Assembly: GCF_014267175.1 (NCBI RefSeq)
Contig: NZ_JACMTR010000002.1
Span: forward strand, 3,187,501-3,251,500
Reading direction: 5' to 3'
DNA: 64,000 nt
Source: Pseudonocardia sp. C8
GTDB taxonomy: Bacteria > Actinomycetota > Actinomycetes > Mycobacteriales > Pseudonocardiaceae
The translations under genes were made by a program, and so were the position numbers. Of the stretch, positions 1 to 8,013 are shown one piece after another (position 1 is the stretch's first letter; each line of letters begins with the position of its first letter). The notes under the pieces were generated by a model. It ran no database searches. It was not told the origin of the DNA and worked only from the letters and a program-made list of their open reading frames with translations.

Positions 1-54
1 CAGCAGCCCGGCCAGCGCGAACGCGTTCACGCCCGGCCCGTCGTCCTCACGCAT
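1..54 (-). CDS. N-terminal fragment of an unidentified protein
   Basis: An ATG at 54 on the minus strand opens a frame that runs off the left edge. Only 18 codons are visible (MREDDGPGVNAFALAGLL). It is divergent from the PadR gene and the palindrome at 86-119 lies between them, the usual layout for a PadR target such as an exporter. That role is inference from position; the fragment is too short to assign a family. Confidence 0.4.
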   Translation of the reverse strand, partial: MREDDGPGVNAFALAGLL

Positions 55-85
55 CGCCGCGCCCCCTTCTCCCCCGTGCGGTGAC

Positions 86-119
86 ATACTCCCATGGGGA
101 GTACTCCCCTGGGGAGTAT
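86..119. promoter_or_regulatory. Imperfect 34-bp palindrome, probable PadR operator
   Basis: The intergenic region carries a 34-bp dyad centred on GTAC (101-104). The outer arms are ATACTCCC at 86 and GGGAGTAT ending at 119, and the inner arms are GGGGAGTAC/GTACTCCCC. Long ATAC/GTAT-type dyads are typical PadR sites. It lies 14 bp before the padR start and 32 bp before the divergent gene, so it could control both. The sequence is seen; the binding protein is inferred. Confidence 0.6.
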
Positions 120-133
120 GGGAGGGTCTCGAA

Positions 134-769
134 ATGCCTCGAGGTCAGACGCCGACCACCACGTCGTACGCGACGCTGGGCCTGCTGGCGGTGCAGCCGT
201 GGAGCACCTACGAGCTCACCAACCAGATCCGGCGCAGCCTGGCCCGCTTCTGGCCCCGCGCGGCGAGCAAGCTCTACGAGGAACCGCGCAAGCTCGTGGC
301 CCTCGGCTACGCCACCGCCGAGACCCAGCACCAGGGCCGCAGGCGGCGCACCGTCTACTCGATCACCCCCGAGGGCCGGCGCGCGCTCGCCGCCTGGCTG
401 GCGACGACCGGCGCGGCCCCGGCGCTGGAGTCGGAGCCGATCCTGCGGGTCTTCCTCGCCGACCAGGGCAGCCGCCGCGACCTGCTCACCACCATCGCGT
501 CGATCCGGGCCTGGGCCCGGGAGCAGGCCGTCCTCGACGCCGCGATCGCCCGCGAGCACCTGGGCGGCAGCGGCCCGTTCCCGGAGCGGCTACCGGTGAA
601 CACCCTGGTCGGCCGCTACCTGTCGGAGATCTCGGACGCCACCGAGCGGTGGGCCGACTGGGCGGGCGAGGTCGTCCGCTCCTGGCCCGACGACATGTCC
701 GGGCTGCCGGTCGACACCGCGGCGCTGAAGGTGATCGCCGACCGCGACCCGGCCGTCCGGGACGGGTGA
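134..769 (+). CDS. PadR-family transcriptional regulator
   Basis: This is a 211-residue protein. Residues 10-85 form a PadR winged helix (TSYATLGLLAVQPWSTYEL..., then a wing with RRRRTVYSITPEGRRAL), followed by a C-terminal helical dimerisation domain typical of the Vir-like/PadR-C subgroup. The ATG at 134 follows GGGAGGG at about the right distance. PadR proteins are mostly autoregulatory repressors that respond to phenolic or other small ligands. It sits 30 bp upstream of benzoylformate decarboxylase on the same strand, so it may be cotranscribed with it, and it is divergent from the truncated gene at the left edge. The effector cannot be read from sequence. Confidence 0.85.
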   Translation: MPRGQTPTTTSYATLGLLAVQPWSTYELTNQIRRSLARFWPRAASKLYEEPRKLVALGYATAETQHQGRRRRTVYSITPEGRRALAAWLATTGAAPALESEPILRVFLADQGSRRDLLTTIASIRAWAREQAVLDAAIAREHLGGSGPFPERLPVNTLVGRYLSEISDATERWADWAGEVVRSWPDDMSGLPVDTAALKVIADRDPAVRDG

Positions 770-799
770 GCGACCCGCCACCCGGGTTAACGTGACCGG

Positions 800-2389
800 A
801 TGACGACGATCGGCGAGGCCGGCTGGCAGGTGCTGGGTGCGCACGGGATCGACACCGTGTTCGGCAACCCCGGATCGAACGAGCTGCCGTTCCTGGCCGC
901 CATGCCCGAGGGCACCCGGTACGTCCTGGGCCTGCACGAGGGCGCCGTGCTGGGCATGGCCGACGGATACGCCCAGGCCACCGGCGGACCCGCCCTGGTC
1001 AACCTGCACGCCGCGTCCGGAACGGGGAACGCGCTGGGCGCGCTCACCAACGCCGTGTACGCCCACTCCCCGCTGGTGCTCACGGCCGGCCAGCAGGTCC
1101 GCTCCACGGTCGGCCAGGAGGTCATGCTGACCAACGTGGACGCCGCCGCGCTGCCGCGCCCGCTGGTGAAGTGGTCGCACGAGCCGCTCGACCCGCAGGA
1201 CGTGCCGCGCGCGCTGTCCCAGGCGGTGCACACCGCGCTGCTGGAACCGCGCGGACCGGTCTACCTCTCGATCCCCTACGACGACTGGTCGGCTCCGGCC
1301 GGCCCGGACACCGCCCACGTGGTGGGCCGGCGGACGGTGTCGGCGGCCGGGCTCGACCCGGCGCAGCGTGACGCGCTCGCCGACGTGCTCGCGGGCGCGG
1401 AGAACCCGGTCCTCGTGCTCGGCCCGCAGGTCGACGCCGACCGGGCCAACACCCACGCCGTCGCGCTGGCCGAGCGGCTCGCGTGCCCGGTGTGGATCGC
1501 GCCGTCGGCGTCGCGGTGCCCGTTCCCGACCCGGCACCCGGCGTTCCGCGGGGTGCTGCCGGCCTCGGTGCGGGACGTGACGCAGCGCCTGGCCGGGCAC
1601 GACGCCGTCCTCGTGGCAGGGGCGCCGGTGTTCCGCTACCACCAGTACCTCCCCGGCGACCTGCTGCCCGCCGGGGCCCGGCTGCTGCACCTCACCGCGG
1701 ATCCGGCCGAGGCGGCCCGGGCCCCGATGGGCGACGCCTGGGTCGCGCCCGTGGGACCGGCACTCGCAGCACTCGCGGAGCGGGTTCCGGCGGCGGCGCG
1801 CCCACCGCAGCCGGCGCGGGCCCCGTTCCCCGAGCCCCCGTCGGCGACCGGCCACGTCCTGCCCGAGCAGCTCTTCGCCCTGGTCCGGGAGGCCGCGCCG
1901 GCCGGGGCGGTGCACGTCGTCGAGTCGACCTCGACCGCGGACGCCTACTGGGCGCAGGCCGACCTGGCCGAACCGGGCAGCTACCTGTTCCCCGCATCGG
2001 GCGGGCTGGGGTTCGGGCTCCCGGCCGCGGTGGGGGCGCAGCTGGCGCACGGCGACGGGCGCCGGGTCGTCGCGCTGGTCGGGGACGGTTCGGCGCACTA
2101 CGGCATCACGGCGTTGTGGACGGCCGCCCGGTACCGGGTGCCGGTCGTGTTCGTGATCCTCAAGAACGGCACCTACGGCGCGCTGCGCGGGTTCGCCGAG
2201 CTGCTCGGCACCGGGGAGACCCCCGGGCTGGACGTGCCCGGGGTGGACTTCTGCGCGCTCGCCGAGGGCTACGGCGTCCCCGCCGTCCCGGTCCGGGACG
2301 CCGACGCGCTGGCCACCGCGCTGAAGGAGGCGTTCGACGCCGACGGCCCGCGGCTGGTGGAGGTCGTCACCGCGCCCGGTGCCGGGTGA
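800..2389 (+). CDS. mdlC: Benzoylformate decarboxylase (ThDP-dependent)
   Basis: The 529-residue product should decarboxylate benzoylformate to benzaldehyde and CO2 in the mandelate pathway. It follows the Pseudomonas putida enzyme closely at the N-terminus (GIDTVFGNPGSNELPF). The four active-site residues known for that enzyme fall at the same numbers here: Ser26, Glu47, His70 and His281 (in FRYHQY). The C-terminal ThDP domain has GDGSAHYGI followed by LKNGTYGALRGF. The ATG at 800 gives this numbering, although no clear ribosome site precedes it. Its 3' end overlaps the convergent permease by 23 bp. No other mandelate gene is nearby, so a role on another 2-oxoacid is possible. Confidence 0.85.
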   Translation: MTTIGEAGWQVLGAHGIDTVFGNPGSNELPFLAAMPEGTRYVLGLHEGAVLGMADGYAQATGGPALVNLHAASGTGNALGALTNAVYAHSPLVLTAGQQVRSTVGQEVMLTNVDAAALPRPLVKWSHEPLDPQDVPRALSQAVHTALLEPRGPVYLSIPYDDWSAPAGPDTAHVVGRRTVSAAGLDPAQRDALADVLAGAENPVLVLGPQVDADRANTHAVALAERLACPVWIAPSASRCPFPTRHPAFRGVLPASVRDVTQRLAGHDAVLVAGAPVFRYHQYLPGDLLPAGARLLHLTADPAEAARAPMGDAWVAPVGPALAALAERVPAAARPPQPARAPFPEPPSATGHVLPEQLFALVREAAPAGAVHVVESTSTADAYWAQADLAEPGSYLFPASGGLGFGLPAAVGAQLAHGDGRRVVALVGDGSAHYGITALWTAARYRVPVVFVILKNGTYGALRGFAELLGTGETPGLDVPGVDFCALAEGYGVPAVPVRDADALATALKEAFDADGPRLVEVVTAPGAG

Positions 2390-3602
2390 ACCGCACCGCC
2401 GCCCGCCCGAGCAGGCCCACGACCAGCGCGACCGCACCGGCCAGCACCGCGGCAGGCGGGAGCAGCACGGCCAGCGCCAGGCACCCCACCAGCCCGCCCG
2501 CCGACAGCGCCCGCCGCCACGGCCGGTCCCGGTGCAGGGTGAGCGCCGCGGCGTTCGCGACCGCGTAGTACAGCAGCACCGCGAACCCGGACAGCCCGAT
2601 CGCGGTGACCGGCGCGGCCGTCAGCACCAGCACGAGCACGACCGCCCCGACCGCGAGCTCCGCCCGGTGCGGCACCGCGTACCGCGGATGGACGGCGGCG
2701 AGCGCGCCGGGCAGCTCGCGGTCCCGGGCCATCGCGAGCACGGTGCGCCCGACCCCGGCGACCAGCGCGAGCAGCACCCCGGCCGAGGCGACGGCCCCGC
2801 CCGCCCGGACGAGCGGGGCGAAGCCGGGCCCGGCGGCCGTGGCCAGCGGGGCGGGCGAGGCGGCCAGCGCCGCGGGACCGGCCGCCGTCAGCGCGGCCAC
2901 CGCCACCACCGCGTAGACGCCCAGCACCAGCCCCAGCGCGAGCGGGATCGCCCGCGGGATGGTGCGGGCCGGGTCGCGGACCTCCTCGCCGAGCGTCGCG
3001 ATCCGCGCGTACCCGGCGAACGCGAAGAACAGCAGGCCGGCGGCCTGCAGGATCCCGAGGACGCCGGCGCCGCCCCAGCCGGTCCACGCCGACGCGACGG
3101 CCGGCCGGGACAGCGCGGACACCACGACGGCGGCCAGCACCGCCAGCGTGAGCGCGACCAGCACGCGGGTGGCGGCCGCGGTCCGGGTCACTCCCCGCAG
3201 GTTCACCGCGACCACGGCGACGACCGCGGCGGCGGCGACCGCCCGGGCGTGCTCCGGCCAGGCGTAGGAGCCCAGGGTCAGCGCCATCGCCGCGCACGAC
3301 GCCGTCTTGCCGGTGACGAACGCCCAGCCCGCGACGAACCCCCACACCTCCCCCAGCCGGCGGCGCCCGTAGACGTAGGCGCCGCCGGACTGCGGGTGGC
3401 GGGCGGCGAGCCACGCCGAGGACATCGCGTTCGCCGTCGCGACCGCCGCGGCCACCAGCAGCGCCGGCAGCACGGCCGTCCCGGCGGCCGCGGCGGCCGG
3501 GCCGAGGACGGCGAACACCCCGGCGCCGAGCATCGAGCCCAGCCCGACGACGACGGCGTCGGTGAGGCCGAGGCGGCGGGACAGCGACGGTGATCCGGTC
3601 AC
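2367..3602 (-). CDS. APC-superfamily amino acid/amine permease
   Basis: This integral membrane protein of about 411 residues has around 12 hydrophobic segments. The N-terminus carries the APC signature GLGSMLGAGVF (helix 1 unwound region), and SGGAYVYGRRRLGEVWGFVAGW follows at about residue 70. I start it at GTG 3602 because GGGAGG lies 8 nt upstream; a GTG at 3620 is in frame but has no proper spacing. The start is only 28 bp after the phosphonatase-like gene, so it probably belongs to the phosphonate operon. It could take up an amine or amino acid released from aminophosphonates. The substrate is unknown. Confidence 0.75.
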   Translation of the reverse strand: MTGSPSLSRRLGLTDAVVVGLGSMLGAGVFAVLGPAAAAAGTAVLPALLVAAAVATANAMSSAWLAARHPQSGGAYVYGRRRLGEVWGFVAGWAFVTGKTASCAAMALTLGSYAWPEHARAVAAAAVVAVVAVNLRGVTRTAAATRVLVALTLAVLAAVVVSALSRPAVASAWTGWGGAGVLGILQAAGLLFFAFAGYARIATLGEEVRDPARTIPRAIPLALGLVLGVYAVVAVAALTAAGPAALAASPAPLATAAGPGFAPLVRAGGAVASAGVLLALVAGVGRTVLAMARDRELPGALAAVHPRYAVPHRAELAVGAVVLVLVLTAAPVTAIGLSGFAVLLYYAVANAAALTLHRDRPWRRALSAGGLVGCLALAVLLPPAAVLAGAVALVVGLLGRAAVRFTRHRAR

Positions 3603-3629
3603 CGGGTCAGCCTCCCGCACGCCTCCCGG

Positions 3630-4292
3630 TCACGCCGGGACGGGGATCCCGAGCAGCGCCGGCAGGTCCGCCACCCCGCCGACGACGTCGGTCGGTCCGG
3701 CCACGGCCAGCTCCTCCCGGGTCTGCGCCCCGGTGAGCACCCCGACGACCCGGCCGGCCCCGGCGTTGCGCCCGGCCTGCACGTCGAGCACGGTGTCGCC
3801 CGCGGTGAGCACCCGGGCCGGGTCCGCCACGTGCGCCAGCTCCATCGCCCGGTGGATCATCGCCGGGTCCGGGCGGCCGGCACCGACGTCGTGGGCGCAC
3901 ACCACGGCGTCGAGCTCGCCGGTGAACGCGGCCGGAAGCGCGGCCAGCAGCGGGTCGGTGACCTGCCGGTCGAACCCGGTGGTGAGCACGACCGACGTGC
4001 CCGCGGAGCGCAGCGCGGCCAGTGCCGCGGGCACCCCGGGCAGCGGCTGCGGCGGGGTCGCGGCGTAGGCCTCGGCGAGCCGGGCGACGAACGTCTCGTG
4101 CAGGTCCTCGACCTGCGCGCGCCCGGTCAGCGCGGCGAGCGCCTCCCGCTTGTCGGCGCCCATCCAGCGCCGCAGCTCGGTGTCGGCCGGCGGGTGGCCG
4201 GCCTCGGTCACGACCTCGGCCAGCACCCGGTAGACGGCACCGCCCTCGTCGACGGTGGTCCCGGCGATGTCCAGGACGGCCAGTTCGATCAT
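3630..4292 (-). CDS. Phosphonatase-like HAD hydrolase (TIGR03351 type)
   Basis: This 220-residue HAD enzyme is related to phosphonoacetaldehyde hydrolase (PhnX). The nucleophile motif is DIAGT (Asp8), the phosphonatase variant of DxDxT. The cap domain has WMGADKRE, with Lys48 four residues after Met44, matching the Schiff-base lysine spacing of PhnX. It is therefore likely to cleave the C-P bond of an aldehyde phosphonate by imine chemistry. TIGR03351 proteins were proposed to act on a substrate other than plain phosphonoacetaldehyde. It overlaps phnE by 4 bp (ATGA) and is the last catabolic enzyme of the phosphonate operon. Confidence 0.8.
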   Translation of the reverse strand: MIELAVLDIAGTTVDEGGAVYRVLAEVVTEAGHPPADTELRRWMGADKREALAALTGRAQVEDLHETFVARLAEAYAATPPQPLPGVPAALAALRSAGTSVVLTTGFDRQVTDPLLAALPAAFTGELDAVVCAHDVGAGRPDPAMIHRAMELAHVADPARVLTAGDTVLDVQAGRNAGAGRVVGVLTGAQTREELAVAGPTDVVGGVADLPALLGIPVPA

Positions 4293-5119
4293 GCTTCACT
4301 CCCGAGGCGGCGGCGGACCAGCGCGGACAGCTGGTCGACGGCGACGACCAGCACGAGGACGACGAGGATGTGGGTCAGCATCTCGTCGAACCGGAACAGC
4401 TGGATCGACTGGTTGATGAGGAACCCGATGCCGCCGGCGCCGACCAGGCCGAGCACCAGCGACGAGCGGACGTTGACGTCGAACCGGTACATCAGCAGCC
4501 CGGCCAGCTGCGGGGTCACCGACGGCAGCAGCGCGTGCGCCGCGACCTGCAACCGCCCGGCCCCGGCCGAGCGCAGCGCCGTGGGCGGGCCCGGGTCGGC
4601 GTCCTCGATCGTCTCGGCCCACAGCTTGCCCATGACGCCGACGTTGTGGAACACCAGCGCGAGCACGCCGGGGAACGGGCCGAGCCCGACCGCGGTCACG
4701 AAGATCAGCGCGAACACGACGTCCGGGACGGCCCGCAGGAACGACAGCAGACCCCGGGCGAGCTGGTAGACGACCGCGCCCGGCGCGGTACCCCGCGCCG
4801 CGGCCAGTGCGAGCAGCAGCGCGAACGGGATCGACAGCGTGGTGCCGAGCAGGCCGATCCAGAGCGTGACGAGCGCGGCCTCCATGCTCGGCCCGAGCAC
4901 GTCCCAGCCCAGGTCGGGCGGGATCGCCTCGGACAGGAACTCGGCCATGCCGTCGGCCCCGTCGATCAACGCGCCGAACGACATCTCGGTGGTGCGCCAG
5001 GCGATCACGTGCACGACGACCAGCACGCCGATGATCACCCCGGCCAGGGCGAGCGTGTGCGGCCTGCGCGGCCGGGCGGGAACCGGGAGGCGGCGGACCT
5101 CGTCGTCGGTGACGGTCAT
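4289..5119 (-). CDS. phnE: Phosphonate ABC transporter permease
   Basis: This is a 276-residue membrane permease. A cytoplasmic N-terminus precedes the first helix (HTLALAGVIIGVLVVVHVIAW), then come the binding-protein-dependent transport domain and the EAA-type loop (LWAETIEDADPGPPTALRSAGA). The C-terminal half has the PhnE-typical MYRFDVNVRSSLVLGLVGAGGIGF. The ATG at 5119 overlaps the phnC stop (ATGA). It forms the membrane channel with PhnC and PhnD. Only one permease gene is present, so a homodimer is expected. Confidence 0.88.
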   Translation of the reverse strand: MTVTDDEVRRLPVPARPRRPHTLALAGVIIGVLVVVHVIAWRTTEMSFGALIDGADGMAEFLSEAIPPDLGWDVLGPSMEAALVTLWIGLLGTTLSIPFALLLALAAARGTAPGAVVYQLARGLLSFLRAVPDVVFALIFVTAVGLGPFPGVLALVFHNVGVMGKLWAETIEDADPGPPTALRSAGAGRLQVAAHALLPSVTPQLAGLLMYRFDVNVRSSLVLGLVGAGGIGFLINQSIQLFRFDEMLTHILVVLVLVVAVDQLSALVRRRLGSEA

Positions 5120-5832
5120 GACGTGGGCTCCAGTTCGCGCGCCCCGGACGGGTACAGGGCGCTGACGTCGGTCTCCGGCGGCCCGTCGAGGACGACGGAT
5201 CCGTCGCGCAGCCCGACGAGCCGGTCGGCGTGCCGGGCGGCCAGCGCCGGCTGGTGCAGCACGGCGAGCACGGCCAGGTGCTCGGTGTGCGCCAGCTCGG
5301 CGAGCAGGCCGAGGACCTGCTCGGCGGCCGCCGGGTCCAGCGCGGAGACCGGCTCGTCGGCGAGCACCACCCGGGCCCGCTGGCACAGCGCCCGGGCCAC
5401 CGCGACCCGCTGCTGCTGGCCGCCGGACAGCGACCCGGCCCGGTCGTGCGCCCGGTCGGCGAGCCCGACCCGGTCCAGGCAGGCCACGGCCTCCTCCCGG
5501 ACCGCACGCGGGAACAGCGCCGGGACCAGCGACGACCGCAGCGGCAGCCGGCCCAGCGCGCCGGCGCACACGTTGTCCAGCACGGTGCGCCGCGGCACGA
5601 GGTGGATCTTCTGGAAGACCAGGGCCACGTCGAGGCGGCCGCGCCGGGCACCGTCGACGAGCACCTCGCCGTCGGCCGCGGTCAGCCCGGCGGCGGCCCG
5701 GAGCAAGGTGGACTTGCCGGAGCCGTTGGCGCCGAGCACGGCGAGCAGCTCGCCCGCCGCGACGTCGACGTCGACCCCGTGCAGGACCTCGCGGTCGCCG
5801 TAGCGGACCCGCGCACCCCTCACCTGCAGCAT
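5116..5832 (-). CDS. phnC: Phosphonate ABC transporter ATP-binding protein
   Basis: This 238-residue ABC ATPase has Walker A GANGSGKST (residues about 34-42), signature LSGGQQQRVAVARAL, Walker B VVLADEP, and the Q-loop VFQKIHLVPRRTVLDN, which is typical of PhnC. The ATG at 5832 shares one base with the phnD stop (TAATG) and the 3' end overlaps phnE by 4 bp, so the three transporter genes are translationally coupled. Confidence 0.88.
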   Translation of the reverse strand: MLQVRGARVRYGDREVLHGVDVDVAAGELLAVLGANGSGKSTLLRAAAGLTAADGEVLVDGARRGRLDVALVFQKIHLVPRRTVLDNVCAGALGRLPLRSSLVPALFPRAVREEAVACLDRVGLADRAHDRAGSLSGGQQQRVAVARALCQRARVVLADEPVSALDPAAAEQVLGLLAELAHTEHLAVLAVLHQPALAARHADRLVGLRDGSVVLDGPPETDVSALYPSGARELEPTS

Positions 5833-6740
5833 TACTCCACGTCCTTCTCGGTCAGCCCGAGCTTCTGGGCGAGCTCGACCAGCGGCCGGTAGGTGTCGTG
5901 GGTGACCGGGACGAGCTTGCCGGGCGGGGAGACGTCGAGCAGCGCGCCGACCTCGCCGACCGCCTGCGGGTCCAGGTTCAGCAGGGCGTCCGAGACGGCG
6001 GCCTTGAACTCGGGATCGAGGTTGCCGCGCACCGTGACCGGGTCGTTCGGGATCGGCGCGGAGCGCCAGATCTGCCGGAACCTCGCCGGGTCGAAGGTCC
6101 CGGACTTCTTCGCGGACTCCAGCTGCTGGGTGTTGATCTCGGCGGCGTCGACCTTGCCGTTGGTCAGCGCCAGCAGGGCCTCCGGGTGGCCGCCGGCGTA
6201 GTCGATGCGGACGTCCTCCTGCCGCACGCCCGCGTCGACCAGGGCCTGGCGGGGCAGCGCGTCGCCGGAGGTCGACCCGACCGAGCCGAGGGCCAGGCTG
6301 CGGCCGCGCAGCTGGGCGACGGAGGTGATGTCGGAGTCCTTCGGGACCCAGATCCCCGCCGTGTACGTGGACAGCTTCCCGTCGGCGGTGCCGAACGAGG
6401 CGACGGCCTCGGCGCCGGCGCGCTGCTGGGCGAAGACGTAGCCGAGCGGGCCGAAGATGCCCAGCTCCAGCTCGTCGTTGTCCATGGCGAGGACCTCGGC
6501 CGAGTAGTCCTCGGTGACCTGGACCTCGACCGGGCAGTTCAGCCGGCGTTCCAGGGCGTCACCGAGGACGTTGGCGGCCGGGACGAGCTTGGCCGGGTCC
6601 TCGAAGGGCTCGACGCCCATCCGGATCTTCCCGTCCGGGCAGGTGGGCGAGTCGGCGGCGCCGCCGGCGGACGGCCCGCTGCAGGCGGTGAGGGTGAGGG
6701 CGGCCGCGAGGAGCAGGCCGGCGGCGTGTCGGGGACGCAT
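5832..6740 (-). CDS. phnD: Phosphonate ABC transporter substrate-binding lipoprotein
   Basis: This is a 302-residue periplasmic-type binding protein. It starts with a lipoprotein signal peptide ending in LTLTACSG, giving a lipidated cysteine at about residue 21. The PhnD/PBP2 fold follows: KIRMGVEPFEDPAKLVPAANVLGDAL, then LELGIFGPLGYVFA, GSVGSTSGDALPR and the closing IWRSAPIPNDPVTVRGNL, which resembles the phosphonate/phosphite-binding SxxIPNxP loop. The ATG at 6740 shares one base with the upstream oxidoreductase stop. It captures the phosphonate for PhnCE; whether the ligand is aminoethylphosphonate or another phosphonate cannot be told. Confidence 0.88.
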   Translation of the reverse strand: MRPRHAAGLLLAAALTLTACSGPSAGGAADSPTCPDGKIRMGVEPFEDPAKLVPAANVLGDALERRLNCPVEVQVTEDYSAEVLAMDNDELELGIFGPLGYVFAQQRAGAEAVASFGTADGKLSTYTAGIWVPKDSDITSVAQLRGRSLALGSVGSTSGDALPRQALVDAGVRQEDVRIDYAGGHPEALLALTNGKVDAAEINTQQLESAKKSGTFDPARFRQIWRSAPIPNDPVTVRGNLDPEFKAAVSDALLNLDPQAVGEVGALLDVSPPGKLVPVTHDTYRPLVELAQKLGLTEKDVE

Positions 6741-7891
6741 CAGGACTCCTTGGTGGTGAGCGTGTCGAGGACGGCCGGGGCGAGGCCGAAGGCGGTGGTC
6801 ATGCCGATGCCGGAGGTGACGGTCACGGCCGTCGTCGCCGGCCCGGCGGGGCGGATCAGGAACTCGCCGGGGGCGTCGGCGTAGACGCCCTGCCAGCGGC
6901 GGGTGACCTGCAGCCCGGTCCCAAGCAGGGCCCGGGTCTCGGCGAGGAGCAGGTCGTCGAGCCGTTCGTGCGACCAGGGGTCGGGGGTGCGGTCGTAGGC
7001 GTGGGTGTCCCCGACGACGAGGTCGCCGCCGGGCAGCTGGGTGAGCATGTGGTTGACGACGGCGTCGAGCAGCTCCGGCCGTTCGCTGCGCCAGCGCGCG
7101 CGCAGCGCACGGGCGCCCTCGGTCGCGGCGAGGGCCGGGTAGCGCAGCATCGAGCTGCCGGTGAGCACCGCCGGCCCGACGTCGACCGGTGTGCTCGTGC
7201 GGACCTGCAGCATCTGCAGGACGCAGCGGCGCAGGCCGGCCTCGTCGGCCAGGGCCGGGAACAGCCGGTCCAGGTCGTGGCCGACGCAGACGATCACGTG
7301 CCGGGCGCGGACGTCGCCGCGCCCGGTGCGGACCGTGACCGGCCCGTCGCCGGTCGCGCCGGTCGCCCCGGATCCGTCGATCCCGAGGACCGGGCAGCCG
7401 AAACGGACCTCGGCACCCAGCCGGCCGTCGAGCCACGCGGCGATCGCACCGACCGCCCGCCGCTGCTCGACCCGCAGGTCGCGGGGCAGGAACGCGCCGC
7501 CGTGCAGCCCGTCCGGCGCGACCGGGATCCGGTCGGTGACCTGCGCCGGGTCGAGGAGCACGACGTCGTCGCCGCGCGTGGCGGCCAGCTCGTCGAGCGC
7601 CGCCCGCTCCTCGGCCGAGCGGGCCACGACGACGGTGCCGCACTCGGCGACCCCGAACCCGGCCTCCTTCCCGAGCCGCAGCCAGGTGTCGCGGCCACGG
7701 TGGGCGTACTCGAGGGCCTCGCCGGTCTGCGCGGTCAGGCAGCCGTGGCCGAAGTTCCGCACCGAGGCGCCGACGGCGCGCTCGTCGCGGTCCAGGACGG
7801 TCACGGACAGGCCGCGGTCGACGGCCTCCACGGCATGGGCGAGGCCGACGACGCCGGCCCCGACGATCACGACATCACTCGTGCGGGTCAC
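6740..7891 (-). CDS. FAD-dependent oxidoreductase of phosphonate clusters (HpnW/TIGR03364 type)
   Basis: This 383-residue DAO-family flavoprotein has an N-terminal Rossmann motif (VVIVGAGVVGLAHAVEAVDRG), the glycine-oxidase-like RNFGHGCLTAQTG, and a C-terminal FAD-closing segment VTSGIGMTTAFGLAP. Families of this type sit beside phosphonatase-like genes and are thought to remove the amino group of an aminophosphonate oxidatively, giving the aldehyde the HAD enzyme cleaves. I use GTG 7891; an in-frame TTG at 7942 would put the operator at 7930-7943 inside the gene and is less likely. It is the first gene of the operon and is divergent from the GntR gene. Confidence 0.78.
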   Translation of the reverse strand: MTRTSDVVIVGAGVVGLAHAVEAVDRGLSVTVLDRDERAVGASVRNFGHGCLTAQTGEALEYAHRGRDTWLRLGKEAGFGVAECGTVVVARSAEERAALDELAATRGDDVVLLDPAQVTDRIPVAPDGLHGGAFLPRDLRVEQRRAVGAIAAWLDGRLGAEVRFGCPVLGIDGSGATGATGDGPVTVRTGRGDVRARHVIVCVGHDLDRLFPALADEAGLRRCVLQMLQVRTSTPVDVGPAVLTGSSMLRYPALAATEGARALRARWRSERPELLDAVVNHMLTQLPGGDLVVGDTHAYDRTPDPWSHERLDDLLLAETRALLGTGLQVTRRWQGVYADAPGEFLIRPAGPATTAVTVTSGIGMTTAFGLAPAVLDTLTTKES

Positions 7892-7929
7892 GAGAGTGAC
7901 AGTGGCAGCGTCGGAACCCCCGGACAAGG

Positions 7930-7943
7930 CTTGTAGATACAAG
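7930..7943. promoter_or_regulatory. Perfect inverted repeat CTTGTA-N2-TACAAG, probable GntR operator
   Basis: CTTGTAGATACAAG lies 38 bp before the start of the FAD oxidase, in the divergent region with the GntR gene. A partial copy (CTTGTACAG, 7997-8005) sits just before the GntR start. A related dyad precedes the alcohol dehydrogenase at 9876-9889. The UTRA-type GntR encoded between the two transcription units is the obvious binder. Confidence 0.65.
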
Positions 7944-8013
7944 TCAGAGCTTGTTCACCTGCAGTCTTTCTGGGTGACGCGCAAGCCACCCTGTCGCTTG
8001 TACAGTCAGCTCT

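Noticed and set aside
7889..7942. TTG start at 7942 for the FAD oxidase
   Set aside because: It would place the operator palindrome within the first codons; GTG 7891 begins just before the Rossmann motif.
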